From: Carya illinoinensis
Lineage: Eukaryota; Streptophyta; Magnoliopsida; Fagales; Juglandaceae
DNA: 64,000 bases
Reading direction: 5' to 3'
Assembly: GCF_018687715.1 (NCBI RefSeq)
Contig: NC_056760.1
Location: 31,779,001-31,843,000, forward strand
Shown here piece after piece: positions 58,189 through 64,000 of this stretch; position 1 is the stretch's first letter, and the number at the start of each line of letters is the position of its first letter. Below the pieces are notes generated by a model that was given only the letters and a program-made list of their open reading frames with translations, had not been told where the DNA came from and did no database searches. The position numbers were made by a program, and so were the translations under genes.

Positions 58189-58270
58189 TTAATTTTAAGT
58201 TGGATTTAATTTTCGGTGTATTTGGTTTCTTCTTTGTTTTTGGATTTCATGGGTTGATGTGTTGGTTCAG
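58178..58270 (+). other. Candidate intron between gag and pol of E6
   Basis: The donor is ATTACAG|GTATGG and the acceptor GTTGGTTCAG|GAAGAG, with length 93. It is T-rich (about half T by hand count), with a branch-like TTGAT about 15-20 bases before the acceptor. Read in the gag frame it has three stops (TAA, TAA, TGA). Removal joins ATTACAG to GAAGAGTTCG in frame, leading into [15 protein letters not shown] of protease. E5 keeps the same donor sequence at the end of its gag. No transcript evidence is available. Confidence 0.6.
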
Positions 58271-60135
58271 GAAGAGTTCGTTTGTATGAGTTTTATGCTT
58301 GCACTTTGTTTGATTTCGGTGCGTCGCAGTTGTTTGTATCTTCCACGTTTGCACGGGTGTGTAATTTGGTTACGGAACCGTTGCCGAAGTCTATGGTAGT
58401 GGCTCTACCCGATGGTGAAATGGTGTGGTGTTCCAAGGTTGCTTTGGGATGCCCGTTAAATTTTGAGGGAAGGTTCTTGGATGCTGATTTGGTGGTGTTT
58501 AAGCTGTTGGGCTTTGATATCATCCTCGGGATGGATTGGCTATACCGATATTCTGCGAGTATTAATTGCAGAAGTCGGATAATTAGCTTTCAGCTTCCAG
58601 ATGGTGATTGTCTAGAATTTGCAGGGAGTAAGTTAAAGGAAAAGCCGGTAATTATATCGGCAATTCAAGCAAAAAGGGAGATTGCATGGGGAGCAGATGC
58701 ATTCTTGGTTCAGATGGTGTCCACGCCGTCCGAGGAGAAGTCTTTGGCAGTCATTCTAGTTGTGGAAGAATTCCCCGATGTGTTTGTGGACGACTTGCCC
58801 GGACTACCCCCTGTGTGGGAAATGGAATTTGTTATAGACTTAGAACCTGGAGCGGCTCCTGTGCATAAAGCTCCTTATCGCATGGCACCGGCTGAATTAA
58901 AAGAGTTGAAGACTCAGTTGCAAGAGTTGGTAGAGAAGGGATTTATTCAGCCTAGTACTTCACCGTGGGGTGCACTAGTTTTGTTTGTTAAAAAGAAAGA
59001 TGGAACCCTCCGTATGTGTATAGATTATCGGGAATTGAATAAGGTGACCATCAAAAATAAATATCCTCTCCCGCGGATAGATGATTTATTTGATCAGCTT
59101 CAAGGAGCAGCCGTGTTCTCTAAAATTGATCTGAGGTCGGGATACTACCAGCTGAGGATCAGAGGCAAGGATGTGCCTAAAACTGCCTTCAGGTCGAGGT
59201 ATGGACATTATGAATTTAAGGTGATGCCTTTTGGGTTAGCTAATGCCCCTGCAGCTTTCATGGATTTAATGAATCGAGTATTTCGACCTTATCTGGATTC
59301 ATTTGTGGTAGTATTCATTGATGATATTCTGATTTATTCCCGAGATGTTGAAGAGCACATGTGTCATCTTCGTCTGATACTTGGGAAATTGAGAGAACAC
59401 CAGTTGTATGCCAAGCTCAGTAAGTGTGAATTCTGGTTGGAAGAAGTTAAATTTCTTGGGCATGTAATTTCCCGTGACGGAGTGGCTGTTGATCCTAGTA
59501 AGGTAGAAGCCATTTTGTCATGGCAGCGCCCGACTACAGTGCGCGAGATCCGGAGTTTCTTGGGGCTCGCAGGTTACTACCGAAGATTTGTAGAGGGTTT
59601 TGCTCGCCTATCCGGACCTCTCACAGCAATGACTCGGAAGAATACAGAATTTGTTTGGTCAGAGAAATGTGAGAGAAGCTTCCAGGAATTAAAGAACCGG
59701 TTGACGACAGCACCAGTGTTAGCGCTCCCAGAACCGCATAAGCCATTCGTAGTCTTCAGTGATGCGTCTAAGTTTGGTTTGGGTTGTGTCCTTATGCAGG
59801 AAGGACGGGTTGTAGCCTATGCATCTCGTCAGCTAAAGGACCATGAGAAGAATTATCCAACGCACGATCTAGAATTGGCTGCGATTGTTTTTGCTCTCAA
59901 GATCTGGCGGCACTTCTTGTATGGGGAAGCTTGCGAGGTATTTACTGATCACAAGAGCTTGAAGCATTTGTTTTCTCAGAAAAATCTGAATATGAGGCAG
60001 AGGCGATGGCTAGAGCTAATCAGTGACTATCAGTGTGAGATCAAGTACCATCCGGGGAAGGCTAATATAGTTGCTGATGCTTTGAGCCGGAAGTCGCACT
60101 TAGAAGATGAAGCCGAGCCGTCAGATTTGGATTAG
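58271..60135 (+). pseudogene. E6 protease, reverse transcriptase and RNase H
   Basis: The open frame has an in-frame ATG at 58282, but the likely entry is by splicing at 58271. Protease active site: [13 protein letters not shown], residues about 8-20 from that ATG. Linker with [16 protein letters not shown] motifs: [45 protein letters not shown], catalytic [11 protein letters not shown], and [17 protein letters not shown]. RNase [52 protein letters not shown]. All core RT residues are present. It ends at a TAG (60133-60135), and the frame continues after it. Confidence 0.92.
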
Positions 60136-60801
60136 TTGCTTTGTGGGATGAGAAGGCTCCTTATTGAGAGTTCGCAACAAGAAGAGATTTTATCATCAGT
60201 TCTGGATATTCGGGTGACCGATTTTGAAGAATTGAAGACTCTTCAAAGGAAGGATCCGAAGCTGTTGAATATTAGAAAAAGAGTCAGAAAATCTCAAGGG
60301 TCGTTGCATTACAGCATGGATAACGATGGGATACTTCGGTTCCGAGATCGCAGAGTGGTCCCTAAAGACTCAGAATTTAAAGAACGAATCATGGCAGAAG
60401 CTCATGCGGCCCCTTATTCAGTTCATCTCGGCAGTACAAAGATGTATCGGGACTTGAAGAAAAATTACTGGTGGGATGGAATGAAAAAGGATATCGCCTT
60501 ATTCGTTGAGAAATGCCACACATGCCGTCAAGTGAAGGCCGAGCATCAAAGACCTGCAGGTATGCTCCAACCCCTCCCTATTCCTGAGTGGAAATGGGAT
60601 GACATCACGATGGACTTTGTAGTGGGTTTGCCGAGAACGCCTAGTGGGAAAAATTCTGTTTGGGTGATTGTTGACCGGTTAACGAAGAGTGTTCATTTCC
60701 TGCCTGTTAATAACACCGACTCTTTGGGTAAGTTGACCCGCTTGTATGTCAAGGAGATAGTGCGGCTACACGGCATACCAAAGAGTATAGTGTCAGATTG
60801 A
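60136..60801 (+). pseudogene. E6 integrase, N-terminal part
   Basis: In frame after the TAG at 60133. The zinc-binding region has two His (AHAAPYSVHLG) and CHTC, then the core begins with ITMDFVVGLPR (first catalytic Asp). It ends at TGA 60799-60801 directly after IVSD, the second catalytic Asp. Relatives have arginine there (SDRDPRF), so a CGA-to-TGA change is the simplest reading. Confidence 0.9.
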
Positions 60802-61455
60802 GACCCGAGGTTCACGTCGCAGTTTTGGAAGAGTTTGCAGGCAGCTTTGGGTACTAAGTTGAAGTTCAGTACTCCATATCACCCGCAGACAGACGGCCAG
60901 TCAGAGCGCACAATTCAGACCCTTGAAGACATGTTGCAAGCATGTGTCATGGATTTTCAAGGAAGTTGGGAAAACCATCTGCCGCTCATCGAGTTTGCAT
61001 ATAATAACAGCTTCCATGCGACCATTCAGATGGCTCCCCATGAAGCTCTTTATGGGAGAAAGTGCAGGTCGCCCTTGTGTTGGGATGAAGTCGGGGAGAG
61101 TAGGATAATTGAACCCGAAATAATTCAAGAAATGCAAAGCCAAGTCCGGATCATCAGAGATAAAATGGCGGCAGCTCAGAGTCGCCAGAAAAGCTACGCT
61201 GATACCAGGAGGAGAGAGTTGTCTTTTGAAGTTGGTGATTGGGTTTATCTCAAAGTCTCTCCCATGAGAGGTGTTAAGAGTTTTGGTAAGAAGAGGAAGT
61301 TGGATCCGAGGTATGTCGGCCCTTTTCAGATTCTGGAGAAGGTAGGGTCCGTCGTCTATAGAGTTGCTTTGCCAGGATATTTTGGGGATATTCATGATGT
61401 CTTCCATGTATCGTCCCTGAAAAAGAGCTTTGGACAGCAAGAGCCACGCTTTTGA
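60802..61455 (+). pseudogene. E6 integrase, C-terminal part (truncated)
   Basis: It continues in frame after the [16 protein letters not shown], then [16 protein letters not shown] with the catalytic Glu, the core end ([17 protein letters not shown]), and the GPY/F-type module ([33 protein letters not shown]). The chromodomain expected next is missing: homology ends at about 61446, where LTR sequence starts. The final codons (to TGA at 61455) come from the LTR. Confidence 0.9.
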
Positions 61456-63503
61456 GTATATTTTCACTGAAGTGTTGTTTTATTTTAATTAATATATTAG
61501 TTTATTATTTTAATTTATTGCGTTTTAAAATTTGGTTTTTAATTTGTTTGATGATGTGTTTTATTTCTTTTAGTTGTTTTGTGGTTTTTAATCTCGTTTC
61601 GGCGGTTTAGTTTTGTTTTCCGGAATGAGGATTAGACCTCATCTTCTTTTCCTACACCTCTTTTCCCTTTTTCCTTTTTTTCTTTTTCCTTTTTCTCTTT
61701 TTTCTTCTTTCTTTTTCTTTCTTTTTCTTTTTTTTTCTTTCTTTTCTTTTTTCCTCTCCTCCCCGCGTCGACCGTCCCTCTCTCTCTCCTCTCTCTCTCA
61801 CGCCGGAGCCCCTTTCAGCCTCGACCCGCCGCCGTTCGGCCATCGTGCGGCTCACCGCCCACACCGGTCGACTCCTCTCCCTCCGGCGCACCTCCCCACC
61901 AAAACCCACCCCCATCCAGCCGGCCGTTTGGCCGGAAAACCCCTTCAAAGCCTGCACGGTTTTTGGCTCGATCCGCTGCCGTCGCTCCACCTCCGACCAC
62001 CATTTCTTCACCACTTCATCACCGGTCCCTTGCCGTCCTAACCCACCTATTTTCGGCCTCCAACGACCACCGGAACAGCTCCCACGAGCTAGCTTTCCTT
62101 TTTGGGAAATCCGGCCTCCCACCGCCGTTTCTGCCGCCACCCGTGGCCAACCACCACTTCCAATAGCTTCACAATCATCCCTAGACCATTCCCTATCAAT
62201 CCCAAGCCCTGGTTTGTCCCTGTTCAAAAGTGGGTATTTCACAACCCACGGCCACAGTGAATTTTCACTGTAACGTTGCTTTTTCACCGCCGTTTGCAAC
62301 GCCGGGTGTTTTCTAAAATTGCCATATAGCGCTGTAAGTATTTTCCAAACCCTATATTCAGATTTAAATATATATTACTCTTTCAATTATTTTATCTGCT
62401 GGTTGGTTGATTCCGGACTGAGTCCGAAGAGTTCGGGAGTCGGACGGATGGAGGACGGTGTTGCTTGTTTATTTGATTTATGTTGTTGGATTGTTTTTAT
62501 GCATTGATATGGCATTGCATGGTGCATGCACGTTTGTTTGTGATTAAGTGTGAAAAGCCTGTGTATGGCGTAAGTGGTCTTACGGGTGCGTGTGTATCAC
62601 GACCCCAAGCCGGGATGGGGTATTATCCCGGTGGAGCTCCTCTGGTCACTCGGGAGTGGAATAAACTGGGTGATGTCCCCTGGGTTGTCACTAGGCGACG
62701 ACGGGAGCGGGGGCTAGGGGTTGCTTGGCTACGAACGCGCCGGGCGCGGAACCGGGCATCGCTCTACGTACCGACTCCGTGGCCCTTCGCTGGTGAGGGC
62801 TAGAGGATGCTTGGCTACGAACACGCGGGGCGTGGAACTGGGCATCGCTCGTTAGGTGTCACATGCGTAGTGGTACTCTGCGGTGTGGCACGGCAGCCAG
62901 GGTGTGCGGATGACCCCTAGGGGAGGTCATGGTGCATACGGATAAAATGGTTTTTGGTTTGAGTTCGATAAAGGGCAAATGTGACTTTTGGCATGTTTTT
63001 CGGAAAGGATGTGTTTTTGGGCCAAATGGGTTTTTGGCGTGTGTGGAAAAATTATGTTTTATGGGCTTTGTGCATTGGGCATGTTTCATGCATATTGTTT
63101 GAGTTCTATGTGTTTTTATCTGGTGGTGTTTGGGTTTTACTTACCTGCGGTACCATTTTTGGTTCCGTAGCTTTTGGTGCAGGTTTTGAGGATGAGGAGG
63201 AGGATGCTGAGCCCGAGGATGCGGCTCCGCCGAGTTGCTGATGTTATGCTTTATATTTGATTTTAAAACTATGTTCGTGTTTTGTAATATTTTATTTAGG
63301 TATGTTTTAAACAGCTTGTATTACGTTAAGAAAAAAATTCTGGTACTTAGTTATGGCTTTCGTTATCCGCTACGTGTTTCTTCGTGCACATATGTTGCTT
63401 TTGCACACACTTGGCACTCGTCGTTAGGGTGGTGACCCGGGTTGTCACCATCTGGACGTCTCGATTTCCCCGTATCCGTGCATGGGGATTTGGAGGCGTC
63501 ACA
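61447..63503 (+). repeat. E6 3' LTR, first about 11 bases missing
   Basis: It begins CGCTTTTGAGTATATTTTCAC, equivalent to position 12 of the 5' LTR, and ends GGAGGCGTCACA before CATTA. It is very similar to 54610-56677 along its length. Confidence 0.94.
62981..63241 (+). CDS. LTR-embedded small ORF, E6 3' LTR copy
   Basis: 86 codons, matching 56155-56415 with a few changes (acidic tail FEDEEEDAEPEDAAPPSC). The two E6 copies descend from one LTR at insertion, so they count as one observation for conservation. Confidence 0.38.
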   Translation: MTFGMFFGKDVFLGQMGFWRVWKNYVLWALCIGHVSCILFEFYVFLSGGVWVLLTCGTIFGSVAFGAGFEDEEEDAEPEDAAPPSC

Positions 63504-63508
63504 CATTA

Positions 63509-64000
63509 CATATATATACATTTAAACATTAATTTCTAAGTATACTTTCATAAAAAATCATTTCATTTCATAAAGTATCATTAGGAGAAACATTTCTTTT
63601 TCATTTTCATTTTATTAGAGAACTCTAAAAGGGTATGAATATAATATTTACCTAAACTCCATGCTATTTTCATTTCATGCCGTCTATTCATGTGCATTTC
63701 AAATGGCAACCTACATGCATATATAACCTTAACATCATTTCTTTCTCAAGTGCTTTTGCAACTTAAAATTTGAAATGCATAAAACTACTCTTGACTTTTA
63801 CTTCCTTCACTTAGACTCATTCAAGTCACACTTCCAACACTTGACATTCAACCTCATGTCCTTATACCTTAAAGTGAATCTCCATGGTTCACTTTTAAGG
63901 TTAAGGCACAATTCGATCAACTTCATCACTTCCTTTCTCCATTTATGTATGGTCTATTCGACACATCATCATAATCCCAACCATGCATATTATATGGTAA
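63509..64000 (-). repeat. S3: degenerate LTR-like sequence, right part
   Basis: AT-rich sequence continues S3 after E6 (TTATTTACCTAAACTCCATGC, comparable with the AACTTACCTCGATCTCC region of S0). No ORF. It runs off the window. Confidence 0.4.

Larger units (their letters stand above)
54610..63503 (+). mobile_element. E6: Tekay-like chromovirus, TSD CATTA
   Basis: A plus-strand element with LTRs 54610-56677 and 61447-63503 and an exact duplication CATTA at 54605-54609 and 63504-63508. It carries a primer site, gag, a candidate intron, protease, RT, RNase H and integrase in order. Its coding chain has four stops and no frameshift. The end of pol, the polypurine tract and the first about 11 bases of the 3' LTR are deleted. 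Confidence 0.95.

Overview
This is plant nuclear DNA packed with LTR retrotransposons. No host gene, tRNA, rRNA, CRISPR or bacterial operon could be supported. The evidence for a plant is Ty3/gypsy lineages known only from plants: Athila-type elements primed at a TGGCGCCGTTGCCGGGG-like site, chromoviruses primed at TGGTATCAGAGC, and a Tat-like element with an antisense gypsy-type-transposon ORF. Long pyrimidine tracts and AT-rich spacers suggest pericentromeric heterochromatin. The species cannot be named from the sequence.

Layout, left to right. 1-1928 is the end of a gag-deleted chromovirus-like element (copy A). 1929-6220 is a minus-strand Athila-type deletion derivative (E7). 6221-52548 is the 3' half of a Tat-like element (E0): a 102-bp tandem array, an antisense ORF broken into pieces, and a plus-strand 3' LTR at 51867-52548. 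Inserted into E0 are a solo LTR (SL1, 8227-10328, TSD TTTCA), a gag-deleted chromovirus (E4, 11664-42702), an LTR-like block (42703-about 44265) and a minus-strand Tekay-like element without pol (E5, 44896-50332, TSD GTGCC). E4 itself holds a long solo LTR (S0, 12717-18096), which holds a truncated Athila copy (E3), and a full Athila-type element (E1, 21603-42529, TSD CATAT). E1 holds a nearly intact Athila-type element (E2, 26552-35972) and a solo LTR (SL2, 36883-39046, TSD CATAT). After a spacer, a degenerate LTR (53466 to the right edge) is split by a plus-strand Tekay-like element (E6, 54610-63503, TSD CATTA).

How the parts work together. E2 and E6 keep almost the whole order gag-protease-RT-RNase H-integrase. 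Their coding chains are broken by single stop codons rather than by frameshifts, nearly all explainable as C-to-T changes. E6 shows the most unusual feature: a 93-base, T-rich segment with clean GT...AG ends separates gag from pol. Unspliced RNA would end Gag four codons into it, and splicing would fuse Gag to protease in frame. The Tekay-like LTRs also carry a conserved small ORF (hydrophobic stretch plus acidic tail) and short hairpins with compensatory changes. These three features are the best candidates for something undescribed. All coordinates and comparisons were made by eye.
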